Below are positions 25,942 through 37,141 of a stretch of 64,000 nt of DNA, piece after piece. A program made the position numbers and the translations under genes. Position 1 is the stretch's first letter. Every line of letters starts with the position of its first letter. This stretch comes from Parafilimonas terrae (lineage in GTDB: Bacteria > Bacteroidota > Bacteroidia > Chitinophagales > Chitinophagaceae). A model generated the notes under the pieces. That model had not been told where the DNA came from. It ran no database searches and saw nothing but the letters and a program-made list of their open reading frames with translations. The stretch is taken from NCBI RefSeq assembly GCF_900115755.1, contig NZ_FOXQ01000004.1, positions 1-64,000 on the forward strand, in the 5' to 3' direction.

Positions 25942-26739
25942 TTAATATTTGTGATTCTCTACATGCTTGAAAGCATTGGCTATAATCATTTGCTGAATAA
26001 ATTCCGGTACAAGCCTGCTGATGTGGTAAGATAGTTTATTTATAAATCCCGGGATAATTCTTGCCCTGCCTTTCAGCATTTCTTCTATGGCTTCTTTTGC
26101 CACTTCTTCAGGCAGTAAAATGGATAGCTTTGCCATGCCTTTTAATTCTCTATTGCAGGCAATGGTATTGGCATTACTGTCGGTGCCGCCGGGGCATAAA
26201 ACGCTCACATTAATATTATGCTGTTTTAGTTCAAGCCTTAGCGAACGGCTGAAATAATAAATGTATGCTTTGGATGCTATATAAACTGTTTTACCGGGAA
26301 TCATATAGAAACCGCCCATGCTGCTTGTGTTCATTATATGCGATGGCGCATTGGCTTTCAGTTCAGGCAAAAACAAACGCGTAAGCATGGTGGCTGCATG
26401 AATGTTCAGTTCAAGCTGGCGTTCATAAAAAATAGTTTCGGTGTGTTCAAAATCGCCTTTGCTGCCAATGCCAACATTATTAATAAGGATATTGATGTTG
26501 TAATTATTTTCTTTCACCCATTTATATACAGCGCAAAAAGATTGGGGCTTGCTTAAATCAGCACCCAGGCCGCAGCATTCTATATTCTTAAAAGTTGATT
26601 GTATTTCATTAACCGTGTTTTCCAGCTCAGCGCCGGGCAGTGCAACCAACAATAAATTCATATTTCTTTTAGCGCATTCAAAAGCAAGCGCTTTACCTAT
26701 ACCAGCTCCTGCACCTGTAATCAAAGTGTACATCTTCAT
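25942..26739 (-). CDS. Short-chain dehydrogenase/reductase
   Basis: A 265-residue classical SDR with the NAD(P)-binding 'TGAGAGIGKALAFEC', the 'INNVGIG' (NNAG-type) motif at about 90, Ser in 'MNTSSMGG' and the catalytic 'YIASK' (YxxxK). The C-terminus has a hydrophobic region ('LSYHISRLVPEFIQQMI') like membrane-associated members (KDSR/HSD17B-type, YqjQ-like). The substrate cannot be assigned. The gene stands between the subtilase gene and an epimerase on the same strand, with gaps of 64 and 151 bp, so co-transcription is uncertain. Confidence 0.85.
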   Translation of the reverse strand: MKMYTLITGAGAGIGKALAFECAKRNMNLLLVALPGAELENTVNEIQSTFKNIECCGLGADLSKPQSFCAVYKWVKENNYNINILINNVGIGSKGDFEHTETIFYERQLELNIHAATMLTRLFLPELKANAPSHIMNTSSMGGFYMIPGKTVYIASKAYIYYFSRSLRLELKQHNINVSVLCPGGTDSNANTIACNRELKGMAKLSILLPEEVAKEAIEEMLKGRARIIPGFINKLSYHISRLVPEFIQQMIIANAFKHVENHKY

Positions 26740-26890
26740 TATTGCTGCTTCTTTATTTTATATTGTTAAGAGCAAATTAAACAGGTTAATAATATTTCTT
26801 CTTATAAATATGTGAAGAGAAAGAATTAACCCAAAACGCAGGATAAACTTTAAAAGTATAATTCAAAGCTATCAATTTTCATTATGGCAT

Positions 26891-27877
26891 TTAGTCCGGA
26901 TTATTTTTCAGCCATTCAACCGTTTTCTTCAACCCTTCTTCCAGCGATATAAAACTATAACCGAGTTCACGCTGCGCTTTACTGCTGTCAACATCCCAGT
27001 TGTAATAATATTTTCTTATCCATGGCGGCGTAAGCAATGGTGGCCTGCCCGTTAGTTTCGAATATAGTTCAATTACATTACCTGCAAACATCATTGTCCA
27101 CACAGGAAATTTTATCAATGTATGTTTCCCACCTGTAATCTGCGCCAGCAAATTAAAGAATTCAATGTACGATGCATTTACACCACCCAGGTTATACCGC
27201 TCTCCTGCCCTTCCTTTCTGCATGGCAAGAATATGGCCGTTCACAATATCATCAATATATACATAGCTTCCTGTGCGTTTGCCATCGCCCGGCATAATTT
27301 TCCATTTGCCCGACATATATAATTTTACCAGCCTTGTAACAGCATTACTTTCGGTTATAATGCCTGGCCCGTAAATACGCGGCGGATTTAATGTAACGAT
27401 GCGCAGGCCATATTTGTTACAATATTCTTTTGCCAGTTCTTCAGCCTGGGTTTTGGTGGCTTCATAAATTGTAAAAGGCTTGCCTATTCTTCTATCTTCT
27501 TCTTTCACCGGCCTGCGGCCTGATGGCCCAAGTGTGCCGCCGGTTGAAGTGAATACAATATTATTAATATTGTTTTTCAATGCAGCATCAAACACATTTT
27601 TGGCGCCTGCCACATTAAGCCTGTAAAAAGTGGAAGCATCTTTCGCCCACACCCGCGCATAAGCAGCCAGGTGATAAACCTGTTCGCAACCCTGCATGGC
27701 TTCATCCATTGAGTCAACATCAGTAATATCTCCCTTAAAAATTTTTATGTTGGAATGCTGTAAAACCGGGGTATTCACATCCCGGCATAAAGCATGTATA
27801 ATATTTCCATCACCGGCAAGCTTTTTAGCAAGGTTATTTCCAACATAACCGGTGGCGCCTGTTATAAAAATTTTCAT
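26891..27877 (-). CDS. NAD-dependent epimerase/dehydratase (extended SDR)
   Basis: A protein of about 328 residues. The ATG at 27877 gives the standard start 'MKIFITGATGYVGNNLA' with the GxxGxxG nucleotide-binding loop. The upstream TTG is not needed. Also visible are 'VYHLAAYARVW', 'VFTSTGGTLGPSGRRP' and the catalytic 'YEATK'. It is closest in style to dihydroflavonol-4-reductase/HpnA-like members that act on hydroxyl or keto groups of sugars or lipids. The exact substrate is unknown. It is divergent from the BFN-ispE-CPBP operon. Confidence 0.85.
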   Translation of the reverse strand: MKIFITGATGYVGNNLAKKLAGDGNIIHALCRDVNTPVLQHSNIKIFKGDITDVDSMDEAMQGCEQVYHLAAYARVWAKDASTFYRLNVAGAKNVFDAALKNNINNIVFTSTGGTLGPSGRRPVKEEDRRIGKPFTIYEATKTQAEELAKEYCNKYGLRIVTLNPPRIYGPGIITESNAVTRLVKLYMSGKWKIMPGDGKRTGSYVYIDDIVNGHILAMQKGRAGERYNLGGVNASYIEFFNLLAQITGGKHTLIKFPVWTMMFAGNVIELYSKLTGRPPLLTPPWIRKYYYNWDVDSSKAQRELGYSFISLEEGLKKTVEWLKNNPD

Positions 27878-28073
27878 CAATCAATTGTTCTGAATAAAAT
27901 ACATGAGCTTGAAAAACAGCATTATTATTGTTGCCCTGCTGCAAGGATAAGCAAGTAATTGGCTACCGAAAAATTTTTATTACGAAAAAATTTGTATAAA
28001 AAATATTTTTATTGCTCATTAAATAAGCCCAAAGTATATAAGATTGAAAAATTTTATATGGGCTGTAAATCTT

Positions 28074-28081
28074 TATTTTTG
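28074..28081 (+). promoter_or_regulatory. -7 element of the BFN-ispE operon
   Basis: TATTTTTG matches TAnnTTTG and lies 24 nt before the ATG at 28106. A purine-rich GAAAGGA sits between as ribosome-binding site. No proper -33 element was found at 19 nt. Confidence 0.45.
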
Positions 28082-28105
28082 CGGCTTACGAAAGGAAATT
28101 TTTGC

Positions 28106-28693
28106 ATGAAGAAGATAGAACTTGAAATTGTTGCATTATCGCATAGCATCACACAAACGCATTCGTATGCGGTTGTTTTGGGTGAAGTAAACGGGTTGCG
28201 GCGGTTGCCCATTGTTATTGGCGGTTTTGAAGCCCAGGCTATCGCCGTTGCACTTGAGCGCATGCAGCCCAGCCGCCCGCTTACACACGACCTTATGAAA
28301 AATTTTATGTATGCCTTTCATATAGAGTTGATGGAAATAGTGATCAACGATTTGCAGGAAGGCATTTTTTATTCAAAGCTCGTATGCGTAAATGAACATG
28401 ACACTATTGAGATTGACAGCCGCACCAGCGATGCTTTAGCGCTTGCCGTGCGGTTCGGATGCCCCATTTATACCTATGAAAACATACTGGAAAATGCAGG
28501 CATTTTAATGGAAGATGAAGCCCGGCAAAAGAAATCTGACATTACCGTTGAAGATTCCGGGTCTTCCGCCGGCGACAAAGATTTAAGCAGGATGAGTTTG
28601 GATGACCTGCAAAAATTGCTCTCTGAAGTTCTGGAACATGAAGATTACATCCGCGCTATTGAAATAAGAGATGAAATAAACAAGCGCAAGTAA
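28106..28693 (+). CDS. Bifunctional nuclease (BFN/DUF151) family protein with UVR motif
   Basis: A protein of about 195 residues. The ATG at 28106 is preferred because the BFN domain begins at once ('MKKIELEIVALSHSITQ'). The upstream in-frame extension contains the promoter and ribosome site. The BFN domain (about 1-135) shows 'LPIVIGGFEAQAIAVALE', 'HDLM' and 'IDSRTSDALALAVR'. A C-terminal UvrB/UvrC-type helical hairpin (about 160-195, 'DDLQKLLSEVLEHEDYIRA') follows a short linker. Homologues have been reported to have DNase and RNase activity and to bind DNA-repair partners. It heads an operon with ispE and a CPBP protease. Confidence 0.85.
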   Translation: MKKIELEIVALSHSITQTHSYAVVLGEVNGLRRLPIVIGGFEAQAIAVALERMQPSRPLTHDLMKNFMYAFHIELMEIVINDLQEGIFYSKLVCVNEHDTIEIDSRTSDALALAVRFGCPIYTYENILENAGILMEDEARQKKSDITVEDSGSSAGDKDLSRMSLDDLQKLLSEVLEHEDYIRAIEIRDEINKRK

Positions 28694-28709
28694 TATTCAA
28701 TTTTTTGCT

Positions 28710-29534
28710 TTGATAGTTTTTCCCAATTGCAAAATAAATATCGGCCTAAGTATTATTGGCAAAAGAAGCGACGGGTATCATAACCTCGAAACCGTTTTTT
28801 ATCCCTTGCCTTTCTATGATGTGCTGGAAGTAATTCATCATTCCGGCCAGCACGAAGATTACACTTTAACCACTTCAGGAATTGAAATTGAAGGCGCCGC
28901 TGAAAACAATCTTTGCGTAAAAGCATACCGGCTTTTAAAACATGATTTTCCGCAATTGCCTTCAGTAAAAATTCATCTGCATAAAGCTATTCCTTCGGGT
29001 GCCGGCTTAGGCGGCGGCAGCGCTGATGGTGCTTTTATGCTAATGCTTTTGAATGATAAATTCAAACTGCATCTCACGGAAGAAAAATTATTGCAATATG
29101 CGCTGATGCTGGGCAGCGATTGTCCGTTTTTCATCATCAATAAACCATCGTTTGCACAGCAGCGTGGTGAAGTAATGCAACCGGTTCAGCTTGATTTATC
29201 CGGGTATCATTTAATGTTGATTAATCCACTCATTCACGTAAACACAGGCTGGGCATTTTCACAGGTTGATTATTCAGGTTCCAATAATATAAAAAGCATA
29301 ATTGAGCAACCGGTTGAAACCTGGCAGGGAAAACTGGAAAACGCTTTTGAGCAACCTGTTTTTGAAAAATATCCCGAGATTAAAATCATTAAAAACGTGC
29401 TTCTTAAAAATGGGGCTTTGTTTGCTTCAATGAGCGGCAGCGGCAGCAGCGTGTATGGTATTTTCAGCAACCCGGCAGATATCGATCTCAATGTATTTCC
29501 ATCGCATTACTTTGTACAGCAATTAGCATTGTAA
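28710..29534 (+). CDS. ispE: 4-diphosphocytidyl-2-C-methyl-D-erythritol kinase
   Basis: A 274-residue GHMP kinase that phosphorylates CDP-methylerythritol in the MEP pathway, before IspF. The conserved opening 'PNCKINIGLSIIGKRSDGYH' starts four residues in. The ATP-binding loop is 'IPSGAGLGGGSADGAF', and 'GSDCPFFI' and 'MSGSGSSVYGIF' are intact. The start codon is TTG at 28710, because no ATG or GTG fits before the conserved region and an upstream in-frame alternative is lacking. Initiation may be weak and coupled to the BFN gene that ends 16 bp before. Confidence 0.93.
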   Translation: MIVFPNCKINIGLSIIGKRSDGYHNLETVFYPLPFYDVLEVIHHSGQHEDYTLTTSGIEIEGAAENNLCVKAYRLLKHDFPQLPSVKIHLHKAIPSGAGLGGGSADGAFMLMLLNDKFKLHLTEEKLLQYALMLGSDCPFFIINKPSFAQQRGEVMQPVQLDLSGYHLMLINPLIHVNTGWAFSQVDYSGSNNIKSIIEQPVETWQGKLENAFEQPVFEKYPEIKIIKNVLLKNGALFASMSGSGSSVYGIFSNPADIDLNVFPSHYFVQQLAL

Positions 29535-29543
29535 AGCTGCTTT

Positions 29544-30206
29544 ATGGATAAAGTAAATTATTTAAAGACTGTAACAAGCATTCTTGTAATTGCTCTCCTC
29601 ATTTTATTTCCACATTTCGCTCACTTGCCTTTTGCTTCTTATGTTGTTGTATGCTTCCTGATAATTATTATTTATTTAAAAACACAGTATAAAACGCTTG
29701 GCTACATCGGGCTTAAACGAAAAGGCTTATCTGTTCACACTTTTATAGTTGGCGTTCTTTCAGCCATTCTTTGGATGGCTTTTGTAAAATTCATTTATCT
29801 TCCTTTCATAAATCATTTCTTTCAGGATTATATTAAGGCTTATACGGATTATGATTTTGTAAAAAATAATCTGAGCGGTTTATTAATTGCAACTATAGTG
29901 GCGTGGATAGCCGGGGGGTTTTATGAAGAAATTGCTTTCAGGGGATTTATTCAAAACATTATTCAAACATGGTTTTCAAAGTATAATTTTTCTTTTTGGC
30001 ATGCTGGGCTTTTTACAAGTATTTTATTCGGCGTGTATCATTGGCAGCAGGGCATATTTGGTATAATCGGAGCCACCCTTGGCGGTTTGTATTGGTTATA
30101 CCTGTTTAAAAAGTACAATAAAAATTTATGGTACCCCATTATATCGCATGCCGTGTATGACACAATAGCATTGACAATGATTTATTTTGATGTACTCAAT
30201 AACTAA
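29544..30206 (+). CDS. CPBP family intramembrane metalloprotease
   Basis: A 220-residue polytopic membrane protein of the CPBP (Abi/CAAX-type) family. Hydrophobic helices include about 8-25, 30-46, 65-85 and 110-125. The glutamate motif reads 'GFYEEIAFRGFIQ' (EExxxR). The next conserved His is in 'GVYHWQQG', and the third motif is 'ISHAVYD'. All metal-ligand positions are therefore present. The family cleaves prenylated-type or bacteriocin substrates, or acts in immunity. The function here is unknown. It follows ispE by 9 bp and is the last gene of that operon. Confidence 0.85.
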   Translation: MDKVNYLKTVTSILVIALLILFPHFAHLPFASYVVVCFLIIIIYLKTQYKTLGYIGLKRKGLSVHTFIVGVLSAILWMAFVKFIYLPFINHFFQDYIKAYTDYDFVKNNLSGLLIATIVAWIAGGFYEEIAFRGFIQNIIQTWFSKYNFSFWHAGLFTSILFGVYHWQQGIFGIIGATLGGLYWLYLFKKYNKNLWYPIISHAVYDTIALTMIYFDVLNN

Positions 30207-30493
30207 TCACTGCTATAAAACTGTTGCACATTTGCGCTGAAAAGGAATATGGATCCAGCGATACTTTAATCGCCAGGCAACAGTAAAAAATTGAATGGTT
30301 TATGGTCCGGCTCATTTAATAAGCGCTTTGATTAAGCCGCCTGTTTAAAAGCTTTGCCCGAACAACTTAACTTTTGTTATTTATCCCGAATCCATTATCT
30401 AATATTTGTGTATTTATTACACTATACATACTTTCGTTAATAGGCTCCCCTGGAAAACATAGTTTGTATTTTTTTAAATTAAATTTTTATTCA

Positions 30494-33481
30494 TTGGAAA
30501 CCGGACAGCAAAAGAATGACAAACAGCAAAGTGCTGTTTCCATAAATAACCTGGAAGAAAACCCATCCGCCCCGAAAGCAGTAAAAAAATCAGCGGAAAA
30601 AAAGGCAAAATCTGCCGGGCCTAAAAAGGCTGCCAAACAGGCTGCAGGCAATAAGCCCAAAGCTGCAGTTAAAAAGTCAGCTCCAAAAAAGGCTTCAGCC
30701 ATTGTTGAAACCAAAGAAAAGGCTCCTAAAAAAGTTGCTAAATCAGTTAAAAAAACGGCTGCAACAAAAATAATTTTCCAGCTTAAGTTTCATACTAAAC
30801 CCGGCCAGTTGCTTTTTGTTACGGGCAATCATCCAATATTCGGCAATGAAAATATTGCAGATGCACTGCCGCTGCAATACCTTAACGAAGAAACCTGGGC
30901 TTCAACAGTTGACATAGATACAGCATCTGTGCCTGAACAGGGCATTCAGTACAATTACATTTTAAAGAATGAAGATGGTTCTGTTATGTACGACTGGGGC
31001 AATGATAAAACACTCATGCCCGGCTTATTTAAATATGAAGAAGTATTAATTGCCGATTCATGGAATTTTGCCGGTTATTACGATAATGCATTTTACACCG
31101 AGCCTTTTCAAAATGTATTGCTGAAAAATAATTATACTGAAATAAAAATTAAAGAGCCCAAAAAATTTACACACCAGTTCAGAATAAAAGCGCCCTTATT
31201 AAAAAAAGGAGAAACTATCTGCCTCTTAGGCTCTGCTGAAGAAACAGGAAAATGGACTGCAGAAACTCCTGTTTTATTAAGCAGGAAAGCCGGCGAAGAC
31301 TTTCACAGTGTTTCACTCAATCTTGCCAACATCGACTTTCCGTTAATATATAAATATGGCGTTTACGATACTATTAATAAAAAATTCCTGCGTTATGAAG
31401 ATGGTAAAAACCGCATACTCTTCCAGGCGCATGCGGCCGCAAAAAATAAAATAAGCATCATTAACGACGGGTTTATTATTCTGCCCGATAACACCTGGAA
31501 AGGCGCCGGTGTTTCCATACCTGTTTTTAGTTTACGAAGCAAAAGCAGTTGGGGCGTTGGTGAGTTTGCGGATATAAAATTATTGGTTGACTGGGCTAAG
31601 AAAACCGGTCTTCAGTTAATACAAGTATTGCCGGTGAACGATACCAATGCTACCGGCACGTGGAGCGACTCTTATCCTTATGCCGCTATTTCGGCTTTTG
31701 CATTGCATCCTATGTACATTAACCTGGATACGCTTGCCGCTAAGAAAAATAAAAAATTATTAGATGCAGCAAAAGAAGAAAGGCTGGCCCTGAATGAAAA
31801 AGATACGGTGGATTATGAAGCCGTAAACAATTTGAAATGGAAGCTGCTTAAAGAAATATATGCCCTGCAAAAAAAAGAAACTTTTGCTTCAGCAGCGTTC
31901 AAGGCTTTTTATAAAAAGAACCAGCATTGGCTGGCGCCATATTCCGCCTTTTGCTATTACAGGGATTTGTACAATACTTCCGATTTTAATAACTGGCCAT
32001 CTAACAAAATCTTCAATGCAGATGAAGTAACCAAATTATTTGATAGCGCAAAAACGGCTGATGCGGTTTTGCTGCATTGTTTCATACAATATCATTTGCA
32101 CCTGCAATTGCAGGAGGCCACTGCGTATGCGCACGAAAATGGTATAATTATTAAAGGCGATATTCCAATCGGTATTTACCGCTATGGCGCAGATGCCTGG
32201 CAGCACCCTGATTTGTTCAACATGCATTTACAGTCGGGTGCGCCGCCCGATGATTTTGCGGTAAAGGGCCAGAACTGGGGATTTCCAACTTACAACTGGC
32301 AGAAGATGGAAGCCGATCATTTTGCCTGGTGGCGTCAGCGTTTTGAACAAATGAGTTATTATTTTGATGCTTTTCGCATAGATCATATTCTTGGCTTCTT
32401 CCGCATCTGGAGCATTCCCATGCATGCGGTAGAAGGCATTATGGGGCATTTTGAACCCTGCATACCGGTGCATGTGCACGAGTTTCATCAAAGAAATATC
32501 TGGTTTGATTACGTGCGTTATACCAAGCCGTACATTACAGATCAACTATTGTATGATGAGGTGGGCGACGAAGCTGCACATTTCAAACAAACATACCTGA
32601 AAGCTAATGATGACGGCACTTACAGCCTGCTCGACGAATATGCAACACAACGAAAAGTTGAAGAACATTTTACGGCATTTGAAACAGCCGAACCTGATAT
32701 TTGGGTAAAGCAAAAATTATTTGATCTTATTTCAAATGTTATTTTGTTTGAAGCAGAAGGAACAAACGGGCAGCAGTTTCATTTCCGCTTTTCAATTGAG
32801 GCAACCAAATCATTTCAATACCTCGATCAGCATAAACAAAACCAGCTAAAAGAATTATACATCGATTATTTCTTTCGCCGGCAGGATGAGTTCTGGAGAA
32901 AAGAAGCGCTTAAAAAACTACCTGCTTTAAAGCGCTCAACCAATATGCTTATTTGTGGTGAAGACCTTGGCCTCGTGCCAGGCTCCGTGCCTGAAGTGAT
33001 GAAGCAGCTCGGGCTGCTCAGCCTTGAAATTCAGCGCATGCCCAAGCAGGTTGACAGGGAATTTTCTCATCCTGATGATGCACCTTATTTAAGTGTTGTT
33101 ACGCCATCTACACATGACATGAGCACTATTCGTGGCTGGTGGGAAGAAGACCGTGCTAAAACACAACGTTTCTATAATTACCAGCTTGGCCAGTGGGGCG
33201 AAGCGCCTTATTTCTGCGAACCGTGGATTAACCGTGCAGTTATAATGCAGCATTTATATTCACCGGCCATGTGGAGTATTTTCCAGTTACAGGATATTTT
33301 GGGCATGAGTGAAGAACTGCGCAGGCAGAATCCAAATGAAGAACGCATTAACGTACCGGCCATTCCAAAACATTATTGGCGTTACCGCATGCATTTATTG
33401 CTTGAAGATTTATTGATTGCTGATGTGTTTAATGCAGAATTACATGGCAATATAGAAGCCTGCAACAGAACGGTTGAATGA
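30494..33481 (+). CDS. malQ: 4-alpha-glucanotransferase (GH77) with Lys/Ala-rich N-terminal tail and CBM20 domains
   Basis: A large (about 995-residue) enzyme that transfers alpha-1,4-glucan segments in starch, glycogen or maltodextrin metabolism. The N-terminal ~85 residues are Lys/Ala/Pro-rich, with repeated 'KKA' words like histone H1 or AlgP tails. Two CBM20-type starch-binding domains follow (about 92-190 and 225-330), the first opening 'FQLKFHTKPGQLLFVTGNHP'. The GH77 barrel fills the rest. 'FRIDHILGFFRIW' holds the nucleophile Asp, 'LICGEDLGLVPGS' the acid/base Glu, and 'TPSTHDMSTIRGWWEED' the third acid. This is the DPE2-like form. The start is uncertain: no ATG exists upstream of the CBMs, and TTG at 30494 is more likely than TTG at 30374. 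Confidence 0.85.
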   Translation: METGQQKNDKQQSAVSINNLEENPSAPKAVKKSAEKKAKSAGPKKAAKQAAGNKPKAAVKKSAPKKASAIVETKEKAPKKVAKSVKKTAATKIIFQLKFHTKPGQLLFVTGNHPIFGNENIADALPLQYLNEETWASTVDIDTASVPEQGIQYNYILKNEDGSVMYDWGNDKTLMPGLFKYEEVLIADSWNFAGYYDNAFYTEPFQNVLLKNNYTEIKIKEPKKFTHQFRIKAPLLKKGETICLLGSAEETGKWTAETPVLLSRKAGEDFHSVSLNLANIDFPLIYKYGVYDTINKKFLRYEDGKNRILFQAHAAAKNKISIINDGFIILPDNTWKGAGVSIPVFSLRSKSSWGVGEFADIKLLVDWAKKTGLQLIQVLPVNDTNATGTWSDSYPYAAISAFALHPMYINLDTLAAKKNKKLLDAAKEERLALNEKDTVDYEAVNNLKWKLLKEIYALQKKETFASAAFKAFYKKNQHWLAPYSAFCYYRDLYNTSDFNNWPSNKIFNADEVTKLFDSAKTADAVLLHCFIQYHLHLQLQEATAYAHENGIIIKGDIPIGIYRYGADAWQHPDLFNMHLQSGAPPDDFAVKGQNWGFPTYNWQKMEADHFAWWRQRFEQMSYYFDAFRIDHILGFFRIWSIPMHAVEGIMGHFEPCIPVHVHEFHQRNIWFDYVRYTKPYITDQLLYDEVGDEAAHFKQTYLKANDDGTYSLLDEYATQRKVEEHFTAFETAEPDIWVKQKLFDLISNVILFEAEGTNGQQFHFRFSIEATKSFQYLDQHKQNQLKELYIDYFFRRQDEFWRKEALKKLPALKRSTNMLICGEDLGLVPGSVPEVMKQLGLLSLEIQRMPKQVDREFSHPDDAPYLSVVTPSTHDMSTIRGWWEEDRAKTQRFYNYQLGQWGEAPYFCEPWINRAVIMQHLYSPAMWSIFQLQDILGMSEELRRQNPNEERINVPAIPKHYWRYRMHLLLEDLLIADVFNAELHGNIEACNRTVE

Positions 33482-33484
33482 ACA

Positions 33485-33516
33485 TTAACCTCTCTTCATA
33501 AATGAAAAGAGGTTAA
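33485..33516. terminator. Terminator between malQ and pyrG
   Basis: A 15-bp stem with one mismatch (TTAACCTCTCTTCAT / ATGAAAAGAGGTTAA) and a 2-nt gap, in the 41-bp space between convergent stop codons. It probably serves both genes. Confidence 0.65.
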
Positions 33517-33522
33517 TTAAAT

Positions 33523-35566
<2,044 letters not shown>

Positions 35567-36496
35567 ATGAAAGTTACTGTTGTAGGTGCAGGCGCCGTAG
35601 GTGCAACCTGTGCTGATAACATTGTGCGTAAAGAAATAGCGCATGAAGTTGTATTGCTTGACATTAAAGAAGGTTTTGCTGAAGGTAAAGCCCAGGATAT
35701 GATGCAAACCGCAGCCCTGCTTGGTTTTGACACACGCATCAGCGGCAGCACCGGCGATTATGCTAAAACTGCAAACAGCGATATCGTTGTTATAACATCC
35801 GGACTGCCACGCAAACCAGGCATGACCCGCGAAGAACTTATTGGCACTAATGCAGGTATTGTAAAAGGTGTTGTTGGAAGCATTTTAAAATATTCACCCA
35901 ATGCTATTATTATTATTATCAGTAATCCGATGGATACCATGACTTACCTGGCGCTTACAGCAAGCGAATTACCTAAGAACAGGATAATTGGTATGGGCGG
36001 CGCTCTGGATAGTGCAAGGTTCAGGTACCAACTCAGCCAGCATCTCGGCTGCAGCCCGGCTGATTTGAATGCCATTGTTGTTGGCGGTCATGGCGACACT
36101 ACCATGATTCCTTTAATAAGCAAAGCAACATGGAACAGCGTTCCGGTTACTAAATATTTAAGTGCAGATCAGCAAAAACAAATCGTATCGGATACAATGG
36201 TTGGCGGAGCCACGCTTACCAAGCTCATCGGCACATCTGCATGGTATGCACCCGGCGCGGCAGGCGCAGCACTGGTTGAAACCATTGCCAGGGATGAGAA
36301 AAAATTATTTACCTGCTGTGTTTACCTTGATGGAGAATATGGCCAAAGTGATATTTGTCTTGGCGTGCCTGTGGTCATCGGCAAAAACGGCTGGGAAAAG
36401 ATCATTGAAATTGATTTAAATGAAGAAGAAAAAGCTGCATTTAGTAAAAGTGCAGATGCAGTAAGAAACATGAATGATGTTCTGAAAACATTATAA
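35567..36496 (+). CDS. mdh: Malate dehydrogenase (LDH-like family)
   Basis: A 309-residue NAD-dependent enzyme that interconverts malate and oxaloacetate in the TCA cycle. The Rossmann loop is 'VTVVGAGAVGATCADN'. An acidic residue after the second strand ('EVVLLDIKEGFAEGKA') favours NAD+. Substrate-binding Arg residues are in 'SGLPRKPGMTREEL' (Arg pair) and 'GGALDSARFRYQLS'. The catalytic His is in 'VVGGHGDTTMIPL'. The Arg rather than Gln in the mobile loop ('PRKPGMTR') supports malate over lactate. The start is the ATG at 35567, not the TTG six bases upstream. It is followed by a perfect terminator hairpin. Confidence 0.93.
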   Translation: MKVTVVGAGAVGATCADNIVRKEIAHEVVLLDIKEGFAEGKAQDMMQTAALLGFDTRISGSTGDYAKTANSDIVVITSGLPRKPGMTREELIGTNAGIVKGVVGSILKYSPNAIIIIISNPMDTMTYLALTASELPKNRIIGMGGALDSARFRYQLSQHLGCSPADLNAIVVGGHGDTTMIPLISKATWNSVPVTKYLSADQQKQIVSDTMVGGATLTKLIGTSAWYAPGAAGAALVETIARDEKKLFTCCVYLDGEYGQSDICLGVPVVIGKNGWEKIIEIDLNEEEKAAFSKSADAVRNMNDVLKTL

Positions 36497-36512
36497 GAAG
36501 CTTTTCAATTAG

Positions 36513-36546
36513 AAAGAGGTTCACATTTTAAAATGTGAACCTCTTT
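36513..36546 (+). terminator. Terminator of mdh, 34-nt perfect palindrome
   Basis: AAAGAGGTTCACATTTT at 36513-36529 is followed at once by its exact reverse complement to 36546, then a T-rich tail. A 17-bp stem with no mismatch makes this an unusually strong hairpin. Confidence 0.8.
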
Positions 36547-36606
36547 TATTTTAAGTCAGCCGTCTTCCTTTCTCATCGGAGGTATACAGATTATTACAAA
36601 AATAAA

Positions 36607-36628
36607 AAGCCCCGCAATTGCGGAGCTT
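36607..36628 (-). terminator. Terminator of the rpsL-rpsG operon
   Basis: On the minus strand AAGCTCCGCAA pairs with TTGCGGGGCTT (one U-G wobble) and is followed by a T-run. It lies 22 bp past the rpsG stop and shows that transcription ends there. Confidence 0.8.
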
Positions 36629-36650
36629 CGTTATAATGTAGGGATTCTTC

Positions 36651-37118
36651 CTAAACTCTAAAGTGGGAGAAAGCTTTGTTAGCTTCTGCCATGCGGTGCG
36701 TGTCTTCTTTCTTTTTGAAAGCGGCGCCTTCACCCTTGCTGGCAGCGATAATTTCGTTAGCCAGTTTATCAGCCATTGTTTTACCATTACGGTCGCGGCT
36801 GTAACGGATAAGCCATTTCATACTTAAAGAAATTTTACGGTCTGCGCGCACTTCTGTAGGTATCTGGAAAGTAGCACCACCAATTCTGCGGCTGCGCACT
36901 TCTACAGCAGGCGTTACATTTTGTAAAGCTCTTTTCCAAATTTCATAACCGTTTTCGCCGGTTATTTTGCTCACCTTATCAACCGCATCGTAAAATATGG
37001 TGATTGAAGTACTTTTCTTTCCCTGCCACATAAGGTTATTCACAAAACGTGTAACCAGTTTATCGTTAAAACGAGCGTCTGGCGCTAAGGGTAACTTTTT
37101 TGCTTGTGCTTTTCTCAT
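36651..37118 (-). CDS. rpsG: 30S ribosomal protein S7
   Basis: A 155-residue primary 16S rRNA-binding protein that nucleates assembly of the 30S head. Typical segments include '[23 protein letters not shown]', shown in parts as '[11 protein letters not shown]', then 'VGGATFQIP'-like '[13 protein letters not shown]' and '[20 protein letters not shown]' near the end. Length is standard. It lies 23 bp downstream of rpsL. The usual third member of this operon, fusA, is not present, because a terminator follows directly. Confidence 0.97.
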   Translation of the reverse strand: MRKAQAKKLPLAPDARFNDKLVTRFVNNLMWQGKKSTSITIFYDAVDKVSKITGENGYEIWKRALQNVTPAVEVRSRRIGGATFQIPTEVRADRKISLSMKWLIRYSRDRNGKTMADKLANEIIAASKGEGAAFKKKEDTHRMAEANKAFSHFRV

Positions 37119-37141
37119 CGCTTATAATGATGAATATTTAA

